The notes beneath the pieces are model-generated. The model was given only the letters and a program-made list of their open reading frames with translations. It searched no databases and was not told the origin of the DNA. Below, piece after piece: positions 33,701 to 45,213 of a stretch of 64,000 nt of DNA. The stretch comes from Tilletia caries. Its lineage: Eukaryota; Basidiomycota; Exobasidiomycetes; Tilletiales; Tilletiaceae. The stretch is taken from positions 744,001-808,000 of the forward strand of contig JALUTQ010000001.1 in assembly GCA_032718865.1 (NCBI GenBank), written 5' to 3'. The number at the start of each line of letters is the position of its first letter. Within the stretch, counting starts at the first letter, position 1. Position numbers and translations under genes: made by a program.

Positions 33701-34676
33701 GAGTATGTTCGCGCGTCCTTCGACGATGTCGCAACAACAACAACACCAGCAGATCCAGCAGGCGTATGCGAATGCGAATGCGAATTCGGGTGCAGGTGGG
33801 AGTGGGGTGAGGAAATCGAGTCGTCCCCCGCCGGCGCGGTTGAATAATCCGAGTCGGACGGGGAGGACGACACCGTTGTCAGCTGCTGCGCTCGCAGCTG
33901 TACCCCAAGCGAACCCTGCGCTCGCATGGATGTCCTCTGGCAGCGGTGGTGGGCCCGCAGACGTGCACTCGAGCCCGAGCCAGCAGTCCTCGTCGAGCGT
34001 GGCTGCGTATCGGGCGCAGCAGCGGGCGAATGTCGGCCACGGCGGGCACAACTATACCTCGTCTTCGCTTAACAATAACCGGCCGGGGGCGGAGACGCCG
34101 TTGAGCGAGAGCTCGTTTGGCGGGCAGAGCGTGGGTGGGTGGGGCGTTCGGCCTTCGACGGCTACTGCGGCCCGTGCGCCTGTGGGTACCATGTCCAGCG
34201 CTACGGGCGGAGCACGCGGTGGGGCGGGCCAGTTTGACGTGTACGTTCCCAATGCGCGGGATGCGCTGGACGTTGCTGTTGCGGAGGTTGTTAATGCGTT
34301 GGGTGTTGCGATTGAGCGTGTTGATGAGGGGCTGCCGAGGGGAGTTCGGACGGAGGTTGCGCCGGGGAAGGATTTGCAGGCGAGGTATTCGATTGCGGGG
34401 AAGACGGTTGCCTGCAAGTTGTTGATGCTGGTATGTTTTCCTCCTCTTCTCTCTCTCTTGCACCCCCCATTTTCAGATGTGGGTGTGTGTGGTGGATCGG
34501 AAAGCTGACCCGTTTTTTTTTTCCTCCTTATTCTCTGTACGCAGCATCGACCCGCTGGCGGGGCTGGGATGCGCGCAGGCACGAATGTGAAGAAGCTCCT
34601 CGTCCGTGTCGGGGGCGGATGGCAAGACTTCGAGGGCTGGATCAGCGCCAGTATCTTGGGCCATCTCGATTACTGA
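30732..34676 (+). CDS. Kar9-like protein with C-terminal GAS2-related (GAR) domain
   Basis: Two exons: 30732-34430 and 34545-34676, 1276 aa. The N-terminal half is helical with blocks such as LKRELSEDKYLLVFRSVSDQ, QLEDLRALKKTFDVKTSYYG and LHRYADLKMRWKSTREAILR, in the arrangement of fungal Kar9-like cortical proteins. A very long Ser/Gly/Pro/Ala-rich disordered middle follows. The C-terminus reads VAEVVNALGVAIERVDEGLP then KKLLVRVGGGWQDFEGWI, the core of the microtubule-binding GAR domain, split by the intron. It probably links microtubule plus ends to actin or EB1 for spindle positioning (inferred). CAG/CAA runs encode poly-Gln and Thr/Ala tracts. The start at 30732 is the first ATG of the frame; 30858 (MEISITP) is an alternative. 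Confidence 0.65.
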
Positions 34677-36662
34677 TCATGACCGGTTGAGGTCCGCCTC
34701 CCTGCTCTGGGTACCGTTTTCGCTCTTCACCTCGCGCGCGCGCACGCTTGGGACCTCCGGTTAATTTCGCGCGGCCCCCCCCCCCGGCTCCCTCTTCGGT
34801 CTACCTTCTAATCTCCTTCCCGTCCTTTCCCATGCTTCTCTCGGTCGCTCTTCCCTTTCTCCCTTCGCACGCACGCACCCCAGATCCCGACCCACACATA
34901 TACACAAACCAGAAACAAGAACAAGAAACCAGAACCAGCACCACGAAGGGCTTCCACCAACCAAACGAATCAATCTTTCCCACAGATACACTTTTCTCGC
35001 TTTCACCATTCATCCATCCATCCATCCATTCACATTCGTTTCGCTCTCCTTCAACGCCTCAACCAAGTGTCACTTCCCACTCATTTCTCGGCTCATCCCT
35101 TCTTCAAGTTGCCACAAGTTTCATCGAAATCCACACAAGTTAGAAAACAAAGATGCGACGCTCGATGTGAAACGGAGGCCGCTTCTGGGCTGCGTGAGTT
35201 ACATCACCATCACCCACCTCGCCAACCCGCCCGCTTCCCATCACGCTCGCAAGAAGGCCACAAGGCTGGCATCTACACTTACATTGCTGATCCTCTTGTT
35301 ATTGCAGAAGAGAGTTGGTTCGTATATGCGGCTCGGATTTGAGTATATGTAGGACGACCTGGGACAAGCGAGTGTAACCAGTGCATACATCCAAACCTGG
35401 CGCCGCTGACACTCTTTCCATCAGTTCCTTCACCCCTGTTCTTTCTCCCCCAGCGCCTTCTCTCTCTGCCCTTTGCCCTTTCCTCCTTTCCTAACCTCAC
35501 TTACAATTCTCTCTTTCCCATATCCCTACAGACAGACCCATGATTAAAAAGGAACGGCCGGTTCAAAGTCGACGCCCTCGCCACCAGTCGACTCGTAAAC
35601 ACACCAACCGACTGCCTTATCGAGCCTCGAGGGTCGTATGAACGAGAAACGGTTATCGGACAACTCCATTTCAATACCCTTGCAGATCTGGATCGTGTTC
35701 GTGTTCGAGTTTGGGAATGGATGCAGACTCAATTCTGCGCGGACATGCGGCATGCCCCAGTTGGCGTTGCGGAGGTGAGCGGCCATCGCTCATGTATAAA
35801 CGGCTCGACCGCCCTCCGAAGCCTTGACGCGCAAGGCAAGCAACCCTCGCTAAGTCCTCGTCGGCATACCCCTCCTTCCAAACTCCAACTGTGTACAAGC
35901 ACTAACAAACAAGCGCCCATCGTCTCGGCACCCCTCGGCTCCACCCTCGTCAGTCCTGCTTCGATCGGTTGCCGTCGGTCCGTTTCCGCCCAGCTGCGTT
36001 CCATGTCTGTTCAGTACGAATGAACGTGCTCGTCCTGTCATGCAAGAAATCGACCGCTGCGCTTTCCGAGGGATGATTTCTGTCAAGGATCTTCGATGCA
36101 CAAGGCGTTTGGCCAGGACTCCAGGTTCAGGCTCCAGATCGTCAATTCGAACGTCGTATCAGGCTCGGCAACCCCAAGAATCTTTGGAGGAGGTCATCAA
36201 CGGCTCAGGGAATCTGGGAACGATGGTCTGCAGTGAGTGAAGATGAAGGACATGTACATACGTTTCCCCGTGCTGACCGTTAACAGTATTCATTATCACA
36301 TTCAGCAGCTTTCGAGGACGTCATTGCCGTCATCTCCAACGACCGTGGTCGACCGACTCACCTTCGCACTCGTGCGCTATCCGATGCTTCAGGCCTTCAA
36401 GGACGGTCCAGTCAAAATTATGTGTGGTGCTTTGGGCGGCGGCGGCATCAGAGGCAAGTCTGCCGATCAAGACCTCATTGGCTCACGAAGAAGGCGAGGG
36501 ATACTACTTGGGGTTGGGGAGCAGCATGTTCATAGACAACGCTCACACCAGCCGGCAAGGATGTCTCGTTTCTCCGTATCTACAGCAAATCAGGCCCTCC
36601 AACATAACAATGGCAGTGAATCGGTCTTTTTCAGAGCGGACTGATCAATAGAAACATGTCTG
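34677..36662. other. Nearly 2 kb without a resolved gene; short conserved-looking frames
   Basis: 34750-35160 is pyrimidine-rich (leader-like). A minus-strand frame at 35786-35544 ends in IQICKGIEMELSDNRFSFI and a balanced-composition tail to PAVPF, looking like a last exon. A plus-strand frame near 36460-36651 contains EEGEGYYLGLGSSMFIDNA and LVSPYLQQIRPSNITMAV before a stop. Neither was recognised and I could not find convincing upstream exons; they may be relics of one or two genes. Confidence 0.35.
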
Positions 36663-37115
36663 TTGTGCACATCCGTCCCCGTCGTTGGCCCCGTCCACGT
36701 CGCCGTCCTCGTCCTCGTCCTCGTCCTCGCTGGCTGGACATCGGATACCAGATGTGGGACATGTCACACCTCACACGAAAAAGAGTTTGTTATGCGAAGG
36801 CCTTCAAGGGCCCCGCTTTGCGATGCGATTGCTGATGAGAGAGAGAAAGAGAAGGAGCCGAGACGCACAAGAGGACACCGGAGGAAAGTCGAGAGAGCAG
36901 GAGCGGAACGAAGCAAGGATGCGAGAACCGGGGACCGGGAACCAGAACGGAGAGATTACGAACGAATCCAGAAGCACCAGAGGATAGAGCAAAGTCGAGA
37001 GCGGGAGCGGAAAGGGAGGCCGGATCACAGAGAGGAAGGACGAAAGGATGCCGAGAGCCGAGGACTGGGAGAGAGATTGCGGTGCGATGTGAAGGGTTAT
37101 GATGGTGATGGTTGA
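36663..37115 (+). other. Arg/Glu-rich open frame, doubtful gene
   Basis: A 150-codon frame with many RER/RDR phrases in a purine-rich stretch. There is no motif and no obvious start context; probably a chance frame in repetitive DNA. Confidence 0.2.
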
Positions 37116-37189
37116 ACTGGTGATGGTTTGAACTGGTGATGGTTAAACTTGTGCGGGCGGAATGATGCAGGGATGCAGACTAAAGGCGG

Positions 37190-37700
37190 CGAGGCAAGTT
37201 GGGTAGCAAGGCGAAGGGGTTGGGCGAACAGAGAACGAGAAGAGGTCAGAAATCGAACAGTGACGCGTGGCATACCCGTGGTAGCAAAAAGGTACTCACG
37301 ATGAGAGCGCAGGAGAATCCATGGCGTTGGCGCTGGCGCTGGCCTATAGCGAGCGAGCCCCACCGCCACTGCGACTGCGACTGCAACTGGGGCAGAAGAC
37401 AGGGGCGGGATGGGCAAGAAACCTTCCTGTGAGGCAGGGACCATTCTCCTCCATGTGTCCCAACTTGGAACGGTAACGACACGGGCAATGGATGACGGGA
37501 GAAGGACGTGGCCGGAAGAGTGACGGAAACAGCGGCGAGGGCTGCAGGAACAGAGTGAGAAAAACGGCAAGACGGGCCGGGCGGTAAAGTGAACGGGTCG
37601 GACGACCGGGGGCAGGGCCGAGGCGAGAAAATCGGAGCGGGCGCCGGGATGTTCCCGTGGTAGACAAGAGGACATCTACGCTGAGAGAAAGGTGTCTTGC
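37190..37700 (-). repeat. Module M, copy 1
   Basis: Shares with 41160-41635 and 42120-42620 the phrases ggaccattctcctccatgtg, cgcaggagaatcc and a GTGAGTACC donor-like motif (minus strand). It is not found in the eIF4E or CDF source loci. Confidence 0.75.
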
Positions 37701-37734
37701 CCCGGTGCCCGTCTTCTCCACCAGGCGCAGTCAC

Positions 37735-38440
37735 AGTCGCGGCGGAGTTGAGGTAAGACGCCTGTGAGGTCCTTGGAGGTGGAGAGGGGGATGTTGGGGA
37801 GGAGGCCGAGGAGGGTGATGTTGGAGCCGCGGTCGCCGCGGCCTTTGAGGGCGGCGAGGAGGGCGTCGGCTTCGGCGGCGGAGCCGTGGTCGTGTCCGTG
37901 GGCTTGAAGATGAAGCTGTGAAGGTGTTGAGGGAGTGCGAATGCGCGTGCGAGCGGGAGTGGTCGTGGGAATGGTCGCGGTGGTCATGCGTCGTGACACC
38001 ATTGGTGTCCTTGGCAACTGCTGCCGAACCAGGCTTGCGCTGTGAGAGTTCTGGCTGCGACGACATGGTGGGAGAGATTGTTTCGCTGTTTTTCTTGATG
38101 ACCAGAAATGATGATTGTCGATAGAAGCCTGCCTTGAGAAAGCAAAGAGGGCCGAACTGGAAGGCTGTCTGATCCTGATGGCTGTCGACTTGGAGGCGTA
38201 GTGTTGGGGCTGGTGGAAGGAGAAGGTGGATGCGCTGCTCTGTGGAGGGGCGAGAAGGAGCGACCGAGGGGAGCTGATGGGTTGTTGGAGAACTCCTGAT
38301 CTTCTTCGTCTTCTGGTCTCTGCCAGCGTACGAGACGGATTGTGGGCGGGTCTCGTCTGGAGGCAGGGAGCGGTGCCGGGGGTGCTGGGTTGAGGAGGGT
38401 GGGAGCTGTTGACCCATCCTTGGCCACGAGGCAAGGATCG
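37735..38440 (-). pseudogene. CDF-transporter fragment (a)
   Basis: Matches the 5' third of the CDF gene, from the TLLNPAPPAPLP region through RLVRWQRPEDEE, the STFSFHQPQHYASKSTAIR block, the His-rich loop and ALLAALKGRGDRGSNITLLG. Reading frame is broken several times and the segment ends in the first membrane span. It is fused at its 5' side to the eIF4E 3' flank. Confidence 0.85.
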
Positions 38441-38528
38441 GCCCCAAATCACCATCGAACGCGTCGCCGACGTTCGTCCGCTCCCCCCTTATGTAACCCC
38501 CTCCTGTACGAGTACCCTAGCCGCCACC

Positions 38529-39606
38529 TCAGAGCATCATTTTCTTCCCCTTCTTCTTCTCATTCTTCCTGTGTGACTGGAACTCGACCTCGGTCGCGAA
38601 CCCACTCGACCCCGCACCAGCTTTACCCTCCAACTTATAACCCAACACATTCACCTTGAACTGCTTGCCGATGTCAATGAGCCTCGCGGCCAGCTTGGTC
38701 TCGGGGGCGTCGGCGTTGGGATTGGAGGCGTGGGCCTCGAGGTCGTCGTCCGCGCTGCGGGTCCAGATCACGATTCGGTAGAAGTTCGGACGGGCGGACG
38801 TGATTACGCCGGTGACGAGTCTCGTCTTCGAAGCTGCCTGCTTGCTTGGGGACATTTTCTGGATAGCAGGCTTCGAGGGTCTCTCCGATGGCTTGGAGCA
38901 TCTGTGAGAAGTGGAGTAAAGAGCGTGTCAGTTGAGAAGGAAGAAAGAGAGAGAAAGAGGGAGAGACTAACAGTGTGGAGCCAGAGGGTGTTGATCGACT
39001 CTCTGGACTTGTCGCGGGGGGCTGGATGGACCGCTTTCCGCCGTTGGCATTGGCGGGATCCTCCCATGCGGGCCAGATGCCATCCTTGACGAGGTAGTAG
39101 TTGGCCCGGGCGGGGAGATCCGAGGGCGGGATGTTGTTGTTGTAGAGACCCCAGAACTCCTCAACAGACTCAATTGTGACGACCTTGACCTGGTCCTCAC
39201 CCCAGGCATCTTTACCGCCCGGTGCACCTTTACCCCCACCGTGACCGCCTCCTCCTCCGCCGCCCTTGGTGGACGGGTTGTCGAACCAGAGGGTCCAGGT
39301 GTTCCAGAGCGGGCGCTTCACGTTGAAGTGGTTCTGGTCCTGGAAGACGGTGGTGATGACGTCGAGATCGGCGTCGGTGCAGGTGGAAGCGAAGGAGGCG
39401 TTGGATTGGTCGGCCGAGTTGTCTGTTATTGATGAATCGGAGGGGGCGGAGGACATGCCAGCTGTTTGCTGTTGTGTGGATGATGAGGCAGCGGCATCGC
39501 TGCACGCGTCCTTCTGCTGCTGCTGTACCTTGGAGGCGACGAAGGCCATGGCTGCGTCTACTGCTGCGCGGAAGGATGCGAGCGGGTGCGGGGGAAAGCG
39601 AAGAGA

Positions 39607-39643
<37 letters not shown>

Positions 39644-39679
39644 GGCGGCTGTGTTTGCTGACTGTCCGTCGCTGGACAT
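38529..39679 (-). pseudogene. eIF4E pseudogene, copy 1
   Basis: Near-complete copy of eIF4E including the intron (about 38904-38970), start MSSDGQ at 39679 and the 3' end KKGKKMML. Two frame errors relative to the intact gene: loss of one base in the stretch coding LPRDKSRES (reads PPATSPES), and one extra base near 38820 (TRHRRN instead of LVTGVI). The structural Trp of GGKW is also changed to Arg. The Asn/Gln tract is expanded by (GTT)n. Not functional as an eIF4E. Confidence 0.9.
39606..39651. repeat. (GTT)n microsatellite, about 12-15 units
   Basis: In eIF4E pseudogene copy 1; the intact gene has only three interrupted units at the same place and copy 2 has five more than this one. Confidence 0.85.
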
Positions 39680-39964
39680 GGGAAGGAGACGAAGAGCTGA
39701 TCGAGAGAGAGAGAACTGTCGCTGTGTGCTGTACGATGGGTGGTAGCAAGTATTGGAGCCTGCGCTCTCCCGTTGTTGGATGCTGGCTGAGTGAGGTAAA
39801 GAAAAAAGAGACGCGGGCTCGAGCGCTGGAGAGGCGTGCTGTCTGGGGACGAGCAAAAGAAAGCCGCGACAGGATGTCGGATGGCTGTCGACTTGGAGGC
39901 GTAGTGTTGAGGCTGGTGGAAAGAGAAGGTGGATGAGCTGCTATTTGAAGGGGGGGGGGGGAAG

Positions 39965-40090
39965 GCTAAGAATAGAGCCTGGAGAGCGCTTCGATTGTTA
40001 TTCTTGTGCCGGTATCGGTCAAGTTTTCGATCATCCGTGCGTCGCTCCAACCCTGCGGCCAGATCATGTCGCGGACATCTTCGGTAAGCT
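39965..40090 (-). other. Block X copy 1, unknown conserved peptide-coding segment
   Basis: Minus-strand frame with ELTEDVRDMIWPQGWSDARM and a tail IEALSRLYS. The same segment at 45535-45665 reads ELTEDVRDIIWPEGWSDARM, so most differences are conservative. It is not from eIF4E or CDF. Origin unknown. Confidence 0.55.
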
Positions 40091-40149
40091 CATAGAAATG
40101 CAGGCACGATGAGTCCCAGCGCGAGGTGGGCGATGGAGGGAAGGTAGAC

Positions 40150-40985
40150 GCCTGTGAAGCCCTTGGACGTGGAGCGGGAGGATGTTGGCGAGGAGGCCGA
40201 GGACGGTGATGTTGGAACCGCGGTGGCCGCGGCCTTTGAGGGCGGCGAGGAGGGCGTTGTCTTCGGCTTCTGCGAAGGCGTTGAGGGAGTGCGAGTGGGA
40301 GTGGTCGTGGGAATGGTCGCGGTGGTCATGCGTCGTGACACCATTGGTGTCCTTGGCAACTGCTGCCGAATCAGGCTTGCGCTATGTGAGTTCTGGCTGC
40401 GACGACATGGTGGGAGTAATCGTTCGGCTGTTGTTGTTCTTGATGACAGGAGAGGGTGGATTGTCGATAGAAGCCTGCCTTGAGACAGCGGTTGCAGTCG
40501 TGGCCGGATAGAAAGCAAAGAGGGCCGAACCGGAAGGCTGTCTGATCCTGATGGCTGTCGACTTGGAGGCGTAGTGTTGGGGCTGGTGGAAGGAGAAGGT
40601 GGATGCGCTGCTCTGTGGAGGGGCGAGAAGGAGCGACCGAGGGGAGCTGACCGGGTCTTGGTCGAGAGATCTTCTTCGTCTTCTGGTCTCTGCCAGCGTA
40701 CGAGACGGATTGTGGGCGGGCCTCGTCTTGAGGCAGGGAGCGGTGCCGGGGGTGCTGGGTTGAGGAGGGTGGGAGCTGTTGGCCTATCCTATTTGGTGTT
40801 GTTGTTGTTGTTCTTGGTGATGGATCTGCCTCGGACGAGGGCTGCTCAGAGGACAGAGGAAGAAGAGGACGGGGATGAGGGCGAGAGACGAAGGGCGTAC
40901 GTGGAACGAGCGAGGAGGGCACTCATTCGGGATGGCAGCTTGGCTACATGAAAGATGAGGGAACCAGGCAAATGCCATTCAGCCC
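40150..40985 (-). pseudogene. CDF-transporter fragment (b), includes its 5' flank
   Basis: Starts in the source gene's 5' flank (GSLIFHVAKLPSRM, matching 14228-14270), covers the start region LLARSTYALRLSPSSPSSSS, the Pro-rich part, the STFSFHQPQH block, the His loop and ALKGRGHRGSNITVLG, then ends in span 1 with GFTGVYL. Frames are broken. Confidence 0.85.
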
Positions 40986-41044
40986 CGAAGTCCACGAGCG
41001 CGTGTGAATGCGAGTGGGAGTGCGGGTGCTCATGGTCGTGGGAA

Positions 41045-41155
41045 AGGTCGTGGCCGAGGAAGGTGATGTTGGAGCCACGATCGCTGCGGCGAGGAGGGCG
41101 GCGAGAAGGGCGTCGGCGTCGGCGTCGGCGTCGGCTTCGGCGGTGGAGCCGAATT
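41045..41155 (-). pseudogene. CDF fragment (c), His-loop/ALLAAL piece
   Basis: Carries FAAHSHAKGHEFGSTAEAD followed by an expanded (GTCGGC)n run and DRGSNITFLG, then a His-rich DHEHPHSHSHSH tail joined to fragment (b). Confidence 0.75.
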
Positions 41156-41159
41156 CGTG

Positions 41160-41635
41160 ACCCTTGGCATGGGAATGGGCTGCGAAGGCGTTGGGCGAAC
41201 GGAGAAGAGAAGAGGTGAGAAATCGAACAGTGGCGTGTGGGCACACCCATGGTAGGAAAAAGGTACTCACCATGAGAGCGCAGGAGAATCCACGGCATTG
41301 GCGCTGGCGAATAGCGAGCGAGCCCCACCGCCACTGCGACTACAACTGGGGCAGAAGACAGGGGCGGGATGGGCAAGAAACCTTCTTGTGAGGCAGGGAC
41401 CATTCTCCTCCATGTGTCCCTACTTGGAATGGCAACGACACGGGCAATGGATGACGGGAGAAGGGAGTAGCCGGAACAGTGAGAGAAAGGGCGAGACGGG
41501 CGGGGCGGGGCGGTAAGGCGAACGGGTCGGACGACCGGGGGCAGGGCCGAGGCGAGAAAATCGGAGCGGGCGTGAGGATGTTCCCGTGGTAGACAAGAGG
41601 ACATCTACGCTGAGAGAAAGGTGTCTTGCCCCCCC
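41160..41635 (-). repeat. Module M, copy 2
   Basis: About 90% like 37190-37700 by eye, including ccattctcctccatgtgtcc and gagagcgcaggagaatcc; ends at a C run near 41631. Confidence 0.75.
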
Positions 41636-41639
41636 CCCC

Positions 41640-41985
41640 GTGCCCGTCTTCTCCACCAGGCGCAGTCACAGTCGCGGCGGAGTTGAGGTAGACGCCTGTG
41701 AGGTCCTTGGAGGTGGAGAGGGGGATGTTGGCGAGGAGGCCGAGGAGTGTGATGTTGAAACCGCGGTGGCCGCGGCCTTTGAGGGCGGCGAGAAGGGCGT
41801 CGGCGTCGGCGTCGGCTTCGGCAGTGGAGCCGAATTCGTGACCCTTGGCATGGGAATGGACTGCGAAGGGGTTGAGCAAGTGCAAGTGCGAGCGGGTGTG
41901 CGGCTGCGAATGCAAATGCTCGTGTGAACGGTCGTAGTGGTCGTACGTCGTTACACCGTTTGTCTCCTTGTTGACTGCTGCCGAA
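41640..41985 (-). pseudogene. CDF fragment (d), His-loop to span 1
   Basis: Covers the NKETNGVTTYDHYDRSHEH part, FAVHSHAKGHEFGSTAEAD, ALLAALKGRGHRGFNITLLG and ANIPLSTSKDLTGVYLNSA. Same layout as fragment (e). Confidence 0.8.
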
Positions 41986-41999
41986 TTCCCCTGGGCATG

Positions 42000-42120
42000 G
42001 GAATGAGCTGTGACCGAGGAGGGTGATTTGGAGCCGCGATCGCTGCGGTCTTTGAGCGCGGCGAGGAAGACGTCGGCTTCGGCTCCAGCGGCGGAGACGT
42101 GATCCTGAGCATGGAAATGG
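42000..42120 (-). pseudogene. CDF fragment, short and diverged
   Basis: Only the AEADVFLAALKDRSDRGSKSP-like piece is left, between module M (42120) and fragment (d). Confidence 0.6.
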
Positions 42121-42620
42121 CCTGCGAAGGGGTTGGGCGAACGGATTGGGCGAACGGAGAAGAAAAGAGGTGAGAAATCGAACAGTGGCGTGTGGGCATA
42201 CCCATGGTAGGAAAAAGGTACTCACGATTAGAGCGCGGGATAAACCATGGCGTTGGCGCTGGCGCTGGCGAATAGCGAGCGTCCGCCCCTGTTTCTGCCT
42301 CAGTTGCAGTCGCAGTGGCGGTGGGGCTCGCTCGTTATTCGCCAGCGCCAGCACTAATGGGCAAGAAACCTTCCTGTGAGGCAGGGTCCATTCTCCTCCA
42401 TGTGTCCCAGCTTGGAATGGTGACGCACGGGCAGTGGATGACGGGAGATGGAAGTAGCCGGAAGAGTGACGGCAGCGGCGAGGGCTGCAGAAAGAGAGTG
42501 AGAGAAACGGCAAGACGGGCCGGGCGGTAAGGTGAACGGGCGACCGGGGGCAGAGCCGAGGCGAGAAAATCGAAGCGGGCGGGGATGGACCCATGGTACT
42601 TAGACAAGAGGACATCCACG
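42120..42620 (-). repeat. Module M, copy 3 (left arm of the palindrome)
   Basis: Contains accttcctgtgaggcagggt, catgtgtcccagcttggaat and gtggatgacgggag as in copies 1 and 2, with an added inverted piece ctgcgactgcaactgaggc near 42295-42320. Confidence 0.75.
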
Positions 42621-43210
42621 ATGAGAGAACGAGAGAATCGGCGGGGAGGGCGGATGGGCTATGTTGAAAGGACGAACGGGCTTATAAATGAAAGAACCGA
42701 CGAGCGACGGATGAGAAGGGCGCTCGAAGGGGTGCCTGGCGGAAGGCGGAGTCCTAGGGGGAAAAGAAGGGTCAAAACAGCTCCGGTATCAAAAGCAGAC
42801 TCAATGAATGTGACTTCCCTGGTACTCCTGGTTCCCCCCTGGCACCCCTTCGGGCGCCCCGTTCTCATCCTTGTCGGTTCTTTCTTCGGCCGTCGTCATT
42901 CAACATCACCATCGCTGCCGTCCCCACTGATCCTCCGCTCACCATCGTGGATACCTCATGCCTACCATGGGCATCCCCACACACAAACTCCGACTTCCCA
43001 CCTCGTCCCTTTCCCCGATCGCCCTTATCGTCCACCCCCCTACCCAGACCGTCCCATCGTCCGTCCCTCTCCCTCCCTCCCTACAACCCTCTCCGCTACT
43101 CTCGTCCCTCTTCCGTCTACATCCTTCTCCCGTCGTCCATCGCCCGCTGCCACCGTTCCGAGTTAGGACACATGAAGGAGCATGATCCCGTCTCAGAGGT
43201 AGGTGTCTTG
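42360..43210. repeat. Imperfect palindrome of about 0.85 kb
   Basis: The left arm (about 42360-42765) and right arm (about 42810-43210) are inverted copies. Matching landmarks: ccatgg at 42591 and 42965; catgtgtcc at 42399 and its complement ggacacatg at 43166; gaaggggtgcc at 42726 and its complement ggcaccccttc at 42841. All give one centre near 42785. Arms are roughly 75-80% alike by eye. The arms contain module M (left arm minus sense, right arm plus sense). Confidence 0.8.
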
Positions 43211-43249
43211 TCCACCCCGTCCCCGCCATCTCCATCAGGCGCAGTCACA

Positions 43250-43985
43250 GTCGCAGTGAGGTTGCAGTAGACGCCTGCGAGGCCCTCAGAGGTGGAGAGG
43301 GGGATGTTGGCGAGGAGGCCGAGGAGGGTGATGTTGGAGCAGCGGTCGCCGCGGCCTTTGAGGGCGGCGAGAAGAGCGTCGGCGTCGGCTTCGGCAGTGG
43401 AGCCAAATTCGTGACCCTTGGCATGGAATGGGCTGCGAAGGGGTTGAGCAAGTGCGAGTGCGAGCGGGTGTGCGGCTGCGAATGCAAATGCTCGTGTGAA
43501 CGGTCGTAGTGGTCGTACGTCGTGACACCGTTCGTCTCCTTGTTGACTGCTGCCGAACCAGGCTTGCGCTGTGAGAGTTCTGGCTGCGACAACATGGTGG
43601 GAGAGATTGTTTCGCTGTCTTTCTTGATGACAAGAAATGATGATTGTCGATAGAAGACTGCCTTGAGACAGCGGTTGCAGTCGTGGCCGGATAGAAAGCA
43701 AAGAGGGCCGAACTGGAAGGCTGTCTGATCCTGATGGCTGTCGACTTGGAGGCGTAGTGTTGGGGCTGGTGGAAGGAGAAGGTGGATGCGCTGCTCTGTG
43801 GAGGGGCGAGAAGGAGCGACCGAGGGGAGCTGATGGGTTGTTGGAGAACTCCTGATCTTCTTCGTCTTCTGGTCTCTGCCAGCGTACGAGACGGATTGTG
43901 GGCGGGTCTCGTCTGGAGGCAGGGAGCGGTGCCGGGGGTGCTGGGTTGAGGAGGGTGGGAGCTGTTGACCCATCCTTGGCCACGA
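43250..43985 (-). pseudogene. CDF-transporter fragment (e)
   Basis: Same layout as fragment (a), nearly identical from 43560 to 43985, but keeps 36 bp around tgagacagcggttgcagtcg that (a) lacks. Covers TLLNPAPPAPLP to ANIPLSTSEGLAGVYCN. Confidence 0.85.
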
Positions 43986-44083
43986 GGCAAGGATCGGCCC
44001 CAAATCACCATCGAACGCGTCGCCGACGTTCGTCCGCTCCCCCTTATGTAACCCCCTCCTGTACGAGTACCCTAGCCGCCACC

Positions 44084-45161
44084 TCAGAGCATCATTTTCT
44101 TCCCCTTCTTCTTCTCATTCTTCCTGTGTGACTGGAACTCGACCTCGGTCGCGAACCCACTCGACCCCGCACCAGCTTTACCCTCCAACTTATAACCCAA
44201 CACATTCACCTTGAACTGCTTGCCGATGTCAATGAGCCTCGCGGCCAGCTTGGTCTCGGGGGCGTCGGCGTTGGGATTGGAGGCGTGGGCCTCGAGGTCG
44301 TCGTCCGCGCTGCGGGTCCAGATCACGATTCGGTAGAAGTTCGGACGGGCGGACGTGATTACGCCGGTGACGAGTCTCGTCTTCGAAGCTGCCTGCTTGC
44401 TTGGGGACATTTTCTGGATAGCAGGCTTCGAGGGTCTCTCCGATGGCTTGGAGCATCTGTGAGAAGTGGAGTAAAGAGCGTGTCAGTTGAGAAGGAAGAA
44501 AGAGAGAGAAAGAGGGAGAGACTAACAGTGTGGAGCCAGAGGGTGTTGATCGACTCTCTGGACTTGTCGCGGGGGGCTGGATGGACCGCTTTCCGCCGTT
44601 GGCATTGGCGGGATCCTCCCATGCGGGCCAGATGCCATCCTTGACGAGGTAGTAGTTGGCCCGGGCGGGGAGATCCGAGGGCGGGATGTTGTTGTTGTAG
44701 AGACCCCAGAACTCCTCAACAGACTCAATTGTGACGACCTTGACCTGGTCCTCACCCCAGGCATCTTTACCGCCCGGTGCACCTTTACCCCCACCGTGAC
44801 CGCCTCCTCCTCCGCCGCCCTTGGTGGACGGGTTGTCGAACCAGAGGGTCCAGGTGTTCCAGAGCGGGCGCTTCACGTTGAAGTGGTTCTGGTCCTGGAA
44901 GACGGTGGTGATGACGTCGAGATCGGCGTCGGTGCAGGTGGAAGCGAAGGAGGCGTTGGATTGGTCGGCCGAGTTGTCTGTTATTGATGAATCGGAGGGG
45001 GCGGAGGACATGCCAGCTGTTTGCTGTTGTGTGGATGATGAGGCAGCGGCATCGCTGCACGCGTCCTTCTGCTGCTGCTGTACCTTGGAGGCGACGAAGG
45101 CCATGGCTGCGTCTACTGCTGCGCGGAAGGATGCGAGCGGGTGCGGGGGAAAGCGAAGAGA

Positions 45162-45213
<52 letters not shown>

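Noticed and set aside
38674..40050. 458-codon frame over eIF4E pseudogene copy 1
   Set aside because: Same reason as copy 2; it reads through the retained intron and enters a wrong frame.
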